Below are positions 1-8,302 of a DNA stretch of 64,000 bases, in pieces; positions within the stretch are counted from its first letter, which is position 1; every line of letters begins with the position of its first letter. Under the pieces are notes generated by a model. That model searched no databases. It was not told the DNA's origin and saw only the letters and a list, made by a program, of their open reading frames with translations. The translations under genes and the position numbers were made by a program. Source of the DNA: Bacillus carboniphilus (GTDB taxonomy: Bacteria; Bacillota; Bacilli; Bacillales; JC228); assembly GCF_039522365.1 (NCBI RefSeq), contig NZ_BAAADJ010000019.1, positions 1 to 64,000 of the forward strand, written 5' to 3'.

Positions 1-2
1 TG

Positions 3-56
3 ATTCCCACGGGTGCGACGTTCTACCCCGACTACCGTTATCATAAGACCATATAA
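3..56 (+). CDS. possible C-terminal end of an unidentified gene
   Basis: An open frame enters from the left edge and stops at TAA (54-56), giving a 17-residue tail that ends YRYHKTI. It is followed by a hairpin terminator at 127-157 and no other gene lies between. The tail is too short to assign to a family. It could be chance, since the other two forward frames are also open for a short distance. Confidence 0.25.
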   Translation: MPTGATFYPDYRYHKTI

Positions 57-126
57 AAATAGGTCAACCAGAAAATTCTGGCTAACCTTATATTACGAAC
101 GGGTGCTTTAGTTGAATAACCAAAAG

Positions 127-157
127 AAAAATGCTCAGTGTTCCCCTGAGCATTTTT
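127..157. terminator. bidirectional intrinsic terminator
   Basis: A 12-bp stem (AAAAATGCTCAG / CTGAGCATTTTT) with a short loop and T-runs on both sides. It lies just beyond the 3' end of the minus-strand gene ending at 186 and could also end transcription entering from the left. Confidence 0.75.
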
Positions 158-185
158 ACATGTACTACTAGAGTTCAAATGAAGT

Positions 186-1961
186 TTACTCGTCTCTCAT
201 AAATAAATACGATCGACTCAACACCAGCCCTACCACGAATAACAATAGCGCAAAGTATGCAGGTAACAGATGTACAAAATCTATATATCCAATTAGGTAG
301 TGCGTAGTCAGACCTGCTAGGAATGCAGGGATGCCTCCCCACAAAAATGTGTGCCAAACCCATTTGGCTCCTTGCTGAAACCCCCATAATGCTAACATTA
401 AAACTAGTAAACCAACTGCGATTAAGGCACTACCAAAACCAGCACGGTCGTGGGCTATAACCGGAATTAGTTGCTGGTTAAATGAAGCCAGCTGATCTGG
501 TGTCATACATATAAAGGTGAGGTCAGTTGGTACAAAAACAAACGAGACCCCTATTGTAGAAATCACAACTCCACCGATAGTCAAAGAGAATCCTAGCATA
601 ACGAGACACATCTGACCCCAGACAGCTTTTTTCCAATGGACATGATTGCTCTTGTTCCGGGATGTTGGCGATAGGGTAGCATGAGAGCTATTTTTGTATC
701 CCAATATAAAAGCAGGAAGTAAGATCATCCAAAATAGAGCATGTAGCCAGTCAAAGTATCCGTAACCTATGAATAATAGGATTCCTAAGAAACCGACCAT
801 TCCTGCAGTATGGAACGCTTTTTTCGACCAATGGATTCCTCTTCGAATGCCGTGGTAGGCTAATTGCATGTAGACAATCCCACCGGATATCATCGTTCCA
901 GCTAGTGTCATCCGGTCGTGTTCCATAAAAGCTAGAATTTGAGGATTAAATAATAGAATATCTTCCCTGGTTGCTCCTAAGAACCATTCATCATATGGCA
1001 AAATGACTCGGGTTAAGGCAAATATGAGAGCTAGCAATCCCCCAAATGTAATCAATAAACCAAATATAAAGTGATACACCCAATTTTTATTTGGATAAAC
1101 AGGATGCTCCATTTTCTCATTTAGCAGTAACTCGTTAATCCGTTTTGGTAAACCAGGCCCAGAGAAAACGTAGCCATCCTCCAACAATATAAAATCAACT
1201 CCGAGCTGTAGCCATTCTACAGCAGTTTCCGGATCAGAAATGTTTCCTCTCAGTGTAATGGAGAGATTTGGTTGTTGTGCTAGTAGATTTTTAATCTCCG
1301 CTTTCGTAGTGGCACTCATTGAATCCATTTCAATGATATAGCCTGAGACTAACTCTTGGTCAGAAAGTTCCAATTGGTTCAGTTGAGAGGCTGGTAGGTT
1401 TACTAAAATGGGTAGATTAGTAGATAACCCGTTTAGCTGATCAAGGTCATCCCAATCTATGACCACAGCATCCACTTTGCTTAAAAGTTGGTTAAGCTGT
1501 GAGTGTTTCCATACATTTTTGGAAATTCGGGCCCAAATAGGTGGATGTTTGGATGGTAACCGATTGAGTGTCATAAGAGCATGTTCAAGAGAAGTAGAAT
1601 TGCCCTCTAGACCACGGATGGTTCCCTTTATCCAGTCTACACGTAAAGAGCTTGTTCTCGCCTCAGGTCCAATTGGTCCGATTTCTATAATGCCAAAACC
1701 AAGGTGACAGAAGGCTTTTGTGCCTGAAAGCTCAGGGTCCATTCTTCCACTTAAACCAACGGAGGTCGGGTAAACTGTCTCCCATCTTGTGTTTGAAAGC
1801 TGGGGGGAAGGATTCATATGTCCCAGAAACTCAATCAGTTGTCTACCTCCAGGAACGCTAGCGATCGTAGACATTCCTTTATGAATAAAATGGCGTCCTG
1901 TTTCCGGTTTTAGTTTTTTTAATAAAGGTTTAAAAAGAGGGTGATAAGACCAATCAGGCAT
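186..1961 (-). CDS. degenerate class 2 dihydroorotate dehydrogenase-like barrel fused to a duplicated membrane module
   Basis: The 591-residue protein has two parts. Residues 1-285 resemble class 2 PyrD: the N-terminal helices, a strand motif near 64-96 (PTSVGL, then LGFGIIEIGPIG), and the C-terminal barrel end near 251-277 (LQLGVDFILL, then FSGPGLPKRI). Key PyrD residues are not visible: the lysine after the GLD motif and the SSPNT active-site loop are missing, so it may have no dehydrogenase activity. Residues 294-580 carry about eight membrane helices in two related halves (about 294-421 and 446-578). Each half contains an HDR motif (348-350, 504-506) and a Y/I-D-x-x-H motif (D404/H407, D561/H564). 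The start ATG follows GGAGGG. It is divergent from the HAD gene. The function is unknown; an enzyme-like sensor or carrier domain on a channel-like membrane part is only inference. Confidence 0.75.
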   Translation of the reverse strand: MPDWSYHPLFKPLLKKLKPETGRHFIHKGMSTIASVPGGRQLIEFLGHMNPSPQLSNTRWETVYPTSVGLSGRMDPELSGTKAFCHLGFGIIEIGPIGPEARTSSLRVDWIKGTIRGLEGNSTSLEHALMTLNRLPSKHPPIWARISKNVWKHSQLNQLLSKVDAVVIDWDDLDQLNGLSTNLPILVNLPASQLNQLELSDQELVSGYIIEMDSMSATTKAEIKNLLAQQPNLSITLRGNISDPETAVEWLQLGVDFILLEDGYVFSGPGLPKRINELLLNEKMEHPVYPNKNWVYHFIFGLLITFGGLLALIFALTRVILPYDEWFLGATREDILLFNPQILAFMEHDRMTLAGTMISGGIVYMQLAYHGIRRGIHWSKKAFHTAGMVGFLGILLFIGYGYFDWLHALFWMILLPAFILGYKNSSHATLSPTSRNKSNHVHWKKAVWGQMCLVMLGFSLTIGGVVISTIGVSFVFVPTDLTFICMTPDQLASFNQQLIPVIAHDRAGFGSALIAVGLLVLMLALWGFQQGAKWVWHTFLWGGIPAFLAGLTTHYLIGYIDFVHLLPAYFALLLFVVGLVLSRSYLFMRDE

Positions 1962-2061
1962 ACAGAGCCCTCCCTCGTTATTTTATAAAAAATGGAAATT
2001 ATACTACAATCATACATGATGAGCATCTAGGTTTCTAGGTGAAATGATATGGAGGGAAAGT

Positions 2062-2700
2062 ATGGAAGCCGTTATCTTTGATTTTGATGGAACGATTATG
2101 GATACAGAGAGTTTATGGTATGAAGTGTATCGGGACACTTTGTTAGAAGAGTACAAGTATTCTCTTAAAATAGAAGACTTTTCAAAGGTAATTGGAACTG
2201 TTGATGATTTGTTAATGGACCAGTTGAAAAAAGAGATCGGAGAGCAGTTCGATCGAGATTGGCTAGAAAAGCTTGCTGGTGAGGAATTCAAAAGGAAAAA
2301 GGATATCCTTGCTGTTCGTGAAGGGATAATGGAACTCATCAGGTATTTTCAAGAGAAAGGGTATAAGTTGGCCATAGCTTCTAGTTCCAGGCGGAAGTGG
2401 ATTCAGTTACATTTAGAGGCTTTTCAATTAACCTCCTACTTCCCAATCATTGTGTCGAGTGATGATGTAGAGAGAGTTAAACCAGATCCGGAGCTTTATG
2501 TAAAAGCGTTGGAGAAATTGAATGTTAGAGCGGTTGATGCCATGGCAATCGAGGATTCTGGGCATGGAGCGACTGCTGCAATTGGGGCGGGGATTCGGAC
2601 GTTTGTTGTACCAAATCCGGTGACGGCGCATTTGAAGTTTCCGGTAGAAGCAAGTGTGTTTGAGGATTTTTGGGAATTGTTGAGTGAGTTGAATGGTTGA
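2062..2700 (+). CDS. HAD-superfamily hydrolase (beta-phosphoglucomutase/phosphatase type)
   Basis: The 212-residue protein shows the HAD motifs in order: FDFDGT with the nucleophile and acid/base aspartates near the N-terminus, a serine-rich motif II (ASSSRRKW), motif III lysine in VKPDPELY, and motif IV around IEDSGHGA. The cap between motifs I and II is helical, as in the PGM-like subgroup (compare YhcW of B. subtilis). Substrate is probably a small phosphorylated metabolite. An upstream in-frame ATG at 2044 is open, but GGAGGG at 2051-2056 sits correctly for the ATG at 2062, which also begins directly with the first HAD strand. It is divergently arranged with the DHODH-like membrane gene. 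Confidence 0.85.
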   Translation: MEAVIFDFDGTIMDTESLWYEVYRDTLLEEYKYSLKIEDFSKVIGTVDDLLMDQLKKEIGEQFDRDWLEKLAGEEFKRKKDILAVREGIMELIRYFQEKGYKLAIASSSRRKWIQLHLEAFQLTSYFPIIVSSDDVERVKPDPELYVKALEKLNVRAVDAMAIEDSGHGATAAIGAGIRTFVVPNPVTAHLKFPVEASVFEDFWELLSELNG

Positions 2701-2714
2701 GAGATAAGAAAGAT

Positions 2715-2945
2715 TTTCCGATACAACGCTATTGTTTTTCGATAGCAAGCGTATAATTTCTGATAGAGTGCTAAATTTTTCTGATAGCCGGCCCTAAATT
2801 TCCGATAGTGTGCTAATGTTTTCCGATAGTCGGCCCAAAATTTCCGATAGAGCGCTAAAGTTTTCCGATAGCCGGCCCAGAATTTCTGATAGATAGCCAA
2901 AGTTTTCTGATAGCCGTCCCAGAATCTCCAATAGAATGCTAATCC
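2715..2945. repeat. 21-bp tandem repeat array, family B, 11 units
   Basis: Eleven units start every 21 bp exactly (2715, 2736, 2757 and so on to 2925). Each unit is a 10-bp core TTTCCGATAG or TTTCTGATAG followed by 11 variable bases. Alternate units carry GCC-rich and GCT-type linkers, giving a 42-bp higher-order period. The same family recurs at 48418-48711. The open frames across this DNA, on both strands, are products of the repeat and not genes. Confidence 0.9.
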
Positions 2946-3020
2946 AGCACCATTTCCTCGATTTCATACATGTTCCGCTACTATCCTACATAGGATGTAC
3001 AAGAAGTGGAGGGTTTGATT

Positions 3021-3452
3021 TTGTGGAAAGAGTTTAAAGAATTTGCGATTCGTGGAAACCTCGTGGATATGGCTTTTGCCGTTGTTATAGGTACAGGCTT
3101 TACTAAAATTGTAGATTCATTGGTGAGGGATTTAATGATGCCTATTTTTGGCGTGTTAATGGGAGGCGTCAATCTGACTTCTAAAAGTTTTATTTTGGGG
3201 AAGGCGGTTGTACGGTATGGGGCCTTTCTCCAGACCCTATTAGATTTCTTCATCATTGCTTTCTCCATTTTTATGGCCATGAAGGTTGTAAATCGTATCA
3301 GAGGGAAGGAAAAGATAAAAGAAGAAAAACAAAAAGATACTCTTGAAGATATCAGGGATCTATTAAATGAAAGACTGCCAGCTCCTAAACCACCAAAAAA
3401 ACAGCATATTCAAATCATGATGAATCCTAGAAAGACAGATAAACCTAAATAA
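3021..3452 (+). CDS. mscL: large-conductance mechanosensitive channel MscL
   Basis: The 143-residue protein opens on sudden membrane tension and releases small solutes during osmotic downshock; it forms a homopentamer in the cytoplasmic membrane. The start WKEFKEFAIRGN is typical of the family, TM1 covers about 15-40 (VDMAFAVVIG), TM2 about 65-90 (LLDFFIIAFSIF), and the charged C-terminal helix contains the usual EDIRDLLNE segment. The tail after it (PAPKPPKK) is longer than usual. I chose TTG at 3021 because GGAGGG lies 7 bp upstream and this gives the family N-terminus; an in-frame GTG at 3006 would add five residues. A terminator follows. Confidence 0.95.
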   Translation: MWKEFKEFAIRGNLVDMAFAVVIGTGFTKIVDSLVRDLMMPIFGVLMGGVNLTSKSFILGKAVVRYGAFLQTLLDFFIIAFSIFMAMKVVNRIRGKEKIKEEKQKDTLEDIRDLLNERLPAPKPPKKQHIQIMMNPRKTDKPK

Positions 3453-3456
3453 ATGA

Positions 3457-3493
3457 CACCCCTTCGTTTTTATAAATCGGAGGGGTTTTGTTT
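3457..3493 (+). terminator. terminator after mscL
   Basis: A 9-bp stem (ACCCCTTCG pairing with CGGAGGGGT) with an AT-rich loop, followed by a T-rich run, 4 bp after the mscL stop. Confidence 0.85.
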
Positions 3494-3632
3494 CTCTATA
3501 TTTATTTTATAGACTATAACCAATAGTTGACCAAAAATGGTAAAATTAGTAATTGAATAAAACGATGGTTACTAACTGAAACATAACTTTGATTCATTCG
3601 TAAGATAAGTAAAGCATTTTAGGGGGAGTAAT

Positions 3633-3977
3633 ATGAAAATAATCGGACCATTTATGATCATCATTGGGTTGGCAGGATTGGGCTTCTCTATTTTTGAATT
3701 TTTAACACTTGATTTTCATGAAGAACCAAAATACTTCTGGATGAGCTTTGCTGCTATGCCGATCATATTTGTTGGGTTTATCCTAACAATGCCTGCGATT
3801 CAACGAAAAATTTTACGTGAAAATGAAGGTTTAATAAAGGGTCAATCAAGAATCATCGGTGAGGGATTTAAAGAGGGATTTGTAGGGAAGCAAAAATACT
3901 GTACAAATTGTGGTCACTCCCAAAATATAAACGCAAAGTTCTGTTCGGAATGTGGGGCTTCGTTTAAGAATGAGTAG
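3633..3977 (+). CDS. two-helix membrane protein with C-terminal zinc ribbon
   Basis: The 114-residue protein has two predicted membrane helices (about 4-26 and 38-55), a basic and acidic linker, and a C-terminal zinc ribbon formed by CTNCG and CSECG at about 91-107, which should bind one zinc ion in the cytoplasm. Ribosome binding site AGGGGGAG lies just upstream of the ATG. This architecture is common among uncharacterised Firmicute proteins and gives no specific function. It is a single-gene unit with terminators on both sides. Confidence 0.8.
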   Translation: MKIIGPFMIIIGLAGLGFSIFEFLTLDFHEEPKYFWMSFAAMPIIFVGFILTMPAIQRKILRENEGLIKGQSRIIGEGFKEGFVGKQKYCTNCGHSQNINAKFCSECGASFKNE

Positions 3978-4020
3978 TACCTAACTTTAGTATTTTAAAG
4001 TTGTTTGGTAGATGAGATGA

Positions 4021-4047
4021 AGGGTTGCAAAAGCAATCCTTTTTTTG
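4021..4047 (+). terminator. terminator after the zinc-ribbon gene
   Basis: An 8-bp stem (AGGGTTGC / GCAATCCT) with an AAAA loop, followed by seven T. Confidence 0.8.
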
Positions 4048-4071
4048 TTTTAAAATAATTTGTATTTTCAC

Positions 4072-4100
4072 TTGATTCCGCAATTTCCTTCGATTACAAT
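4072..4100 (+). promoter_or_regulatory. sigma-A-type promoter for helD
   Basis: TTGATT (4072-4077), a 17-bp spacer and TACAAT (4095-4100). It lies 133 bp before the helD start in an otherwise gene-free stretch. Confidence 0.6.
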
Positions 4101-4232
4101 AGTGCTTATCCTGTTTTTTCCACAATATCGCTCCCAATTCAGACTACCTTGGTTTCCGACAATGATATTCTTTCAATCTATTTCACCGCTTACCTTGAAA
4201 GAATGTACTTAAAACAGGGGAAGGAGACCGTT

Positions 4233-6509
4233 ATGTCCGTAAAAGACCATCCTGATTTTGATTCTGAATTAAAACGTCTACAATTCACCAAGACTTACAT
4301 GGATGCTGTGATTATGACAGCTGAAACGAGTACAGACCAGTTTAGGGAAAATATGAAACAGGCATTTGAAGAGTTAGAAAGACAGGACTCCAGTTTGAGC
4401 TACATGGAGTTGTTAACGAATGCCCGATTTTTTGAAATGTCTAAATCTGATCTGGAAAATTTGAAAAAGCTTCGTAAAAAACCGTATTTTGCTAGAATTG
4501 ACTTTGCTAGAGAAGGCCATCCAGACACAGAAATCTACTACATAGGAAAAACCTCATTGTACCAAAGAGAAAACCAAGAACCGATTATTGTTGACTGGCG
4601 CTCACCCATCGCGAACCTTTATTACGAGGGAAGGCTCGGACCAGAGTCTTACAAAGCTGAAGGTGAGGTCTATAAGGGAGACTTATCTCTCAAAAGACAA
4701 TATATCATTGAAGAAGGAGAATTAGAGGATGTCAGGGATATTGACCTCACTACTAATGATGAGATTCTTCAAGAATCGTTAGCTAAAAGTGCCAGCAACC
4801 GCCTCACAGATATTATTAACACCATCCAAGAAGAACAGAACCGAGTCATCCGGGCAGATTTGAATAAGCCCATCATTGTGCAAGGAGCGGCAGGAAGTGG
4901 AAAGACGACGATTGCCCTTCACCGAATCTCTTATTTTATTTACCATTATGCCGATTATTTTCAACCAGAAAACTTAATGATTTTAGCACCAAGTAGACTG
5001 TTTATTGATTATATTTCAGAAGTGCTTCCGGAGCTAGGGGTAGAAAAGGTTAAACAGTTCACATTTGTTGATTTTGCTTTAAAATGCATGGGAGAAAAAA
5101 TAACCCTTACTGAAGACAAGAAGCTCATTTCATTGGTAGAACAAGATCATGAAGATGTAAAAATCGCTGCTACCATTTCAGGGTTTAAAGGGTCCAAGTT
5201 AATGAAGGAGATTCTAGATCAATATATTAAACACATTGAAAAAACCTTTTATGCTAAAGAAGATGTGTACGTCGATAAGTATAAAATCTTCACGGCAAAA
5301 AAATGGACCAACCTTTTTGCACAAGACTATCACTATCTGCCTCTCTATAGAAGAGTGGAGAAGCTGAAAAATATCCTTCAAAACGATGTGAGAAAAAAGA
5401 AGCATCAAATGATTGAGAAGATCAGATTGTTTTATGAGGATAAAATTGAAAAAGCCCTCTATCGGATGAAGGATGCAAACAAGAGAAGAGCTTATGTATC
5501 GGAAGCGCTAGACAGGAAAGAATTGAGGCTCAAGGAGATTCAGAAAGCCATTCGGACGGCTGTACCTACTTATCTGAAAAAGTTTCCGAAAAAGAAGTTG
5601 ACCGAATATTATCAGGAACTCTTTGAAGACCCAGAGCTGCTTGTTACTTTTTCGAATGGAAAGCTTTCGAAATCACAGGCTGAAATGATGTGCTTATACT
5701 CGGACAAACTGCTTGCCAAGAAACGATATGAGATGGAAGACCTTGCACCACTCCTTTACCTGCACCATGCTCTGTATGGAGTAGATTCCGAGCTAAGAGC
5801 CAAGAATGTGGTGATTGATGAGGCCCAGGATTATAGTTACATGCAGTTTGCGGCTTTGAAATTCGCTTTAGATACAGACATGTTTACGATCGTGGGGGAT
5901 TTAGCACAGGGAATTCACTCGTATCGGGGTATTACAGATTGGCAGTTAATAAAAAATGATCTTTTTCCAAGGGCTACCTATGTCGAACTTCAAAAGAGCT
6001 ACCGAACAACGGTTGAAATTATGGAAGAAGCTAATAAGCTATTACCTTTGATTCCTGAGGAAACACCAAAAGTGGAACCGGTTGTTAGACATGGAGACCG
6101 ACCGTCCTTTATTCAAATAAATGGTCAGCAGGAATTAGCTGAAAAACTGGCTGGGCAAATTAAGGGTTACAAAGAGGAAGGTTTTCAAACATTCGCGATT
6201 ATTGGCAAGACCATGAAGGATTGTAAGCGCATAGCCAAAATTTTAGAAAAGAAGATGCCTGACTCTGTTCAGTTGATTCATGAACAGGACCAAATTGCAA
6301 AAGACAAAGTCGTGATAGTGCCTTCTTATTTAGTGAAGGGACTAGAGTTTGACGTGGTCTTTATTGTGTCTATGGAAGAAGCGTACCGTAAAGAAATCGA
6401 ACTGGATATTAAGCTTTTATATGTTGCCATGACAAGGCCATTACATAGACTGGTATTCTTCGGTCAATCAAAAGAGACGTTTTTACTATCCGATGAGGGA
6501 GAGAATTGA
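4233..6509 (+). CDS. helD: RNA polymerase recycling helicase HelD (UvrD/Rep-like, superfamily 1)
   Basis: The 758-residue protein matches HelD, an SF1 ATPase that binds RNA polymerase and releases stalled or post-termination complexes. It has a charged N-terminal coiled-coil region, Walker A GAAGSGKTT near residues 217-225, the inserted helical arm, Walker B/motif II DEAQDYSYM near 528-536, a Q-rich motif III (GDLAQGIHSYRG) and the C-terminal motif VI (LLYVAMTRPLHRL). An in-frame TTG at 4149 would add 28 residues, but AAGGAG at 4221-4226 sits directly before ATG 4233. The stop codon abuts the Nudix gene start, so the two are co-transcribed. Confidence 0.9.
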   Translation: MSVKDHPDFDSELKRLQFTKTYMDAVIMTAETSTDQFRENMKQAFEELERQDSSLSYMELLTNARFFEMSKSDLENLKKLRKKPYFARIDFAREGHPDTEIYYIGKTSLYQRENQEPIIVDWRSPIANLYYEGRLGPESYKAEGEVYKGDLSLKRQYIIEEGELEDVRDIDLTTNDEILQESLAKSASNRLTDIINTIQEEQNRVIRADLNKPIIVQGAAGSGKTTIALHRISYFIYHYADYFQPENLMILAPSRLFIDYISEVLPELGVEKVKQFTFVDFALKCMGEKITLTEDKKLISLVEQDHEDVKIAATISGFKGSKLMKEILDQYIKHIEKTFYAKEDVYVDKYKIFTAKKWTNLFAQDYHYLPLYRRVEKLKNILQNDVRKKKHQMIEKIRLFYEDKIEKALYRMKDANKRRAYVSEALDRKELRLKEIQKAIRTAVPTYLKKFPKKKLTEYYQELFEDPELLVTFSNGKLSKSQAEMMCLYSDKLLAKKRYEMEDLAPLLYLHHALYGVDSELRAKNVVIDEAQDYSYMQFAALKFALDTDMFTIVGDLAQGIHSYRGITDWQLIKNDLFPRATYVELQKSYRTTVEIMEEANKLLPLIPEETPKVEPVVRHGDRPSFIQINGQQELAEKLAGQIKGYKEEGFQTFAIIGKTMKDCKRIAKILEKKMPDSVQLIHEQDQIAKDKVVIVPSYLVKGLEFDVVFIVSMEEAYRKEIELDIKLLYVAMTRPLHRLVFFGQSKETFLLSDEGEN

Positions 6510-6989
6510 ATGACGTATCATATACGAGTTCGAGCAGGGGCAGTTATTATCGAAAATGACGCGATTTTATTGGTGGAATTTAACGATCACAATGGCCTTC
6601 ACTACAACTTTCCTGCAGGGGGAGCAGAACCAGGGGAGTCCGTGGTGGAAACAGCAAAAAGAGAAGCATGGGAAGAAGCGGGGGTAGAGGTCGAAGTCGG
6701 GCCTCTTGCCTTTGTCTATGAATATACGCCGCATTTAAATAATGAGCGTTTTGGTTCCACTCATTCCTTAGGTTTAATGTTTGATTGCAAATTAGTGGAC
6801 GGTTCGACCGTACGTCAACCAGCACAACCGGACCCTTTCCAAACAGGGGTGAAATGGATCCCGTTGAGTGAGCTCGAGAATATTGTGTTATATCCAAATG
6901 TGAAGAAGCAGATCTTAGAGTATGCGAGTGGGAAGCGGGAGATGGAATTGTTGGAAGAGCATAGGTTGGAGCAGTATGTGAATAAGTAG
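6510..6989 (+). CDS. Nudix hydrolase
   Basis: The 159-residue protein carries a full Nudix box: GGAEPGE, then RE, then WEEAGV, matching G-x5-E-x7-R-E-x2-E-E-x-G. This box binds Mg2+ and cleaves nucleoside-diphosphate-linked compounds. The N-terminal strand (IRVRAGAVIIEND) is typical of the family. The ATG follows the helD stop codon with no gap, and GAGGGAGAG in the end of helD is its ribosome binding site, so translation is probably coupled. The substrate cannot be told from sequence. A terminator follows. Confidence 0.9.
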   Translation: MTYHIRVRAGAVIIENDAILLVEFNDHNGLHYNFPAGGAEPGESVVETAKREAWEEAGVEVEVGPLAFVYEYTPHLNNERFGSTHSLGLMFDCKLVDGSTVRQPAQPDPFQTGVKWIPLSELENIVLYPNVKKQILEYASGKREMELLEEHRLEQYVNK

Positions 6990-7001
6990 AAGTAGTAAGG
7001 G

Positions 7002-7031
7002 GGCGCTGAATGTAAGTTCAGTGCCATTTTT
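7002..7031 (+). terminator. terminator of the helD-Nudix unit
   Basis: A 9-bp stem (GGCGCTGAA / TTCAGTGCC) followed by a run of T. Confidence 0.85.
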
Positions 7032-7043
7032 AATTAGTGCCAG

Positions 7044-7134
7044 TTTTATGGAAGATCCGGTTATAGGGGTCATTGAAAAGAAGAAATTTGGCCTGTTTTC
7101 TAGCTGGTATCCCAAAACCGGCATTTCCATAAAA
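7044..7134. repeat. imperfect inverted repeat, about 26-bp arms
   Basis: TTTTATGGAA (7044-7053) and TTCCATAAAA (7125-7134) are perfect inverted ends. The arms continue inward imperfectly through CCGGTTATAGGGG and CCCAAAACCGG. The element ends where the 51-bp array begins. The string AAAACCGGCATTT also recurs inside the family A arrays. There is no coding content, so it is at most a small non-coding palindromic element. Confidence 0.6.
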
Positions 7135-7141
7135 TTATGTT

Positions 7142-7490
7142 TTAGTTTTACGACAGCGTAATGAAAAACTAGGACATAAAGTGAAAATACGTTCTAGTTT
7201 TGCAGCTGTCCGTCTAAAAGTAGGACATAAGATGAAAATATGTTCTAGTTTTTCGGTGGTGGAACAAAAACCAGGACATAAAATGAAAATACGTTCTAGT
7301 TTTTCGACCGCCCGACAAAAACCAGGACGTAAAATGAAAATATGTTCTAGTTTTCCGGACACCCGACAAAAACTAGGACATAAAATGAAAATACGTTCTA
7401 GTTTTTCAGCCACCCGACAGAAACTGGGACATAAAATGAAAATATGTCCTAGTTTTCCATCCACCCGACAAAAAACAGGATACAAACCCA
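7142..7490. repeat. 51-bp tandem dyad array, family E, seven dyads
   Basis: CTAGTTTT begins at 7194, 7245, 7296, 7347, 7398 and 7449, exactly 51 bp apart, with a diverged first copy at 7142. In the six regular units the dyad is CTAGTTTT, then 14 variable bases, then AAAACYAG or a close variant. The linker AAAATACGT alternates strictly with AAAATATGT, so the true period is 102 bp. Open frames on both strands here encode only 17-residue repeats and are not genes. Confidence 0.9.
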
Positions 7491-7510
7491 AAACTCGTCC
7501 AGTGTCACCA

Positions 7511-7548
7511 ACCAAAAAGAAAACAGGAACTAAAACCTGTTCCTGTTT
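7511..7548 (-). terminator. terminator after the DUF4352 lipoprotein gene
   Basis: A perfect 10-bp stem (AAACAGGAAC / GTTCCTGTTT). Read on the minus strand it is followed by a T-rich run. It lies about 20 bp after the stop codon. Confidence 0.7.
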
Positions 7549-7570
7549 CCCGTCCTAAACCACTGAAAAC

Positions 7571-8182
7571 CTACTTCGCCGGAAATCTCCATACCGCAGC
7601 ATCATCTTCCCATGAAGCCATGGATTTATATTGGAGTTCCCAATCGCCCTCTTGAGCAGGGACATCAAAGTAAACAGTACCACGAGCCTTCTTACCACCA
7701 GGGAGTTCTGTTGAGATTCCCATATCATCAGAAGGGAGAGCTTGCGTTAACTCAAAACCTTCTGCATCATATAACGTAAATTCCATACTATCGATATAAT
7801 ACGATTCCTTATTTGTGTTTTCTACAGTAATATTCGCAACAATAGCATGGTCTTGTGTGAGTGGCTGGAACTGGTTAATTTCGCCTTCGTAAACCTCTAC
7901 ACTATCTAGTGTAATTTTGACACCTTCAATCGTTAGGGTATCACCAATGGATCCTTCGGTAGCTCCGCCATCACCAGTATCACCGGCATCTTCATCTGCA
8001 CCCTGATCTTCGTTCGTATCGCCCTCATCGGCAGCACCTTGGTCACCAGTACCTGTATCTTCATTGGCTTGATTTTCTTGAGCTGTGTTATCACCATTGT
8101 TCTCGGCATCATCTGTTGCAGCCCCACATCCGCTTAAGACTAATAACAAAATGCTAAATAAGGAAAAAATCTTTAATTTCAT
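7571..8182 (-). CDS. DUF4352 lipoprotein
   Basis: The 203-residue protein starts with a lipoprotein signal (MKLKIFSLFSILLLVLSGC), with the lipobox LSGC placing the lipidated cysteine near residue 19. A low-complexity acidic linker rich in E, D, G, N and T covers about 20-75. The C-terminal immunoglobulin-like DUF4352 domain (GDTLTIEGVKITLDSVE, then VANITVENTNK) covers about 80-203. It should sit on the outer face of the membrane. A longer frame reaches 8269, but AGGAGGG precedes the ATG at 8182. It lies downstream of opuAC behind a terminator, so it is probably its own unit. The ligand is unknown. Confidence 0.85.
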   Translation of the reverse strand: MKLKIFSLFSILLLVLSGCGAATDDAENNGDNTAQENQANEDTGTGDQGAADEGDTNEDQGADEDAGDTGDGGATEGSIGDTLTIEGVKITLDSVEVYEGEINQFQPLTQDHAIVANITVENTNKESYYIDSMEFTLYDAEGFELTQALPSDDMGISTELPGGKKARGTVYFDVPAQEGDWELQYKSMASWEDDAAVWRFPAK

Positions 8183-8256
8183 GGTTGCCCTCCTTATAAA
8201 ATTTTGGTTATACACGGTTAGTATCTCAATCGGAAAATTTTTTATGAAAGAGGACA

Positions 8257-8289
8257 CAAAAAAAGTCACCGCATCAGGGCGGTGACTTT
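8257..8289 (-). terminator. terminator after opuAC
   Basis: A perfect 11-bp stem (AAAGTCACCGC / GCGGTGACTTT) with a 6-base loop, followed on the minus strand by seven T. It separates opuAC from the lipoprotein gene. Confidence 0.9.
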
Positions 8290-8302
8290 CAACTTATTGG
8301 TT

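Noticed and set aside
4149-4232. N-terminal extension of helD from TTG 4149
   Set aside because: No ribosome binding site at 4149, while AAGGAG sits before ATG 4233.
7044-7134. Insertion sequence or MITE
   Set aside because: The element is 91 bp with imperfect palindromic arms. No transposase and no clear target-site duplication were seen.
7181-7558. 125-residue ORF (and its minus-strand mate) with 17-residue repeats
   Set aside because: The frame is only the 51-bp tandem array read in phase. There is no ribosome binding site at the start, and both strands are open at once.
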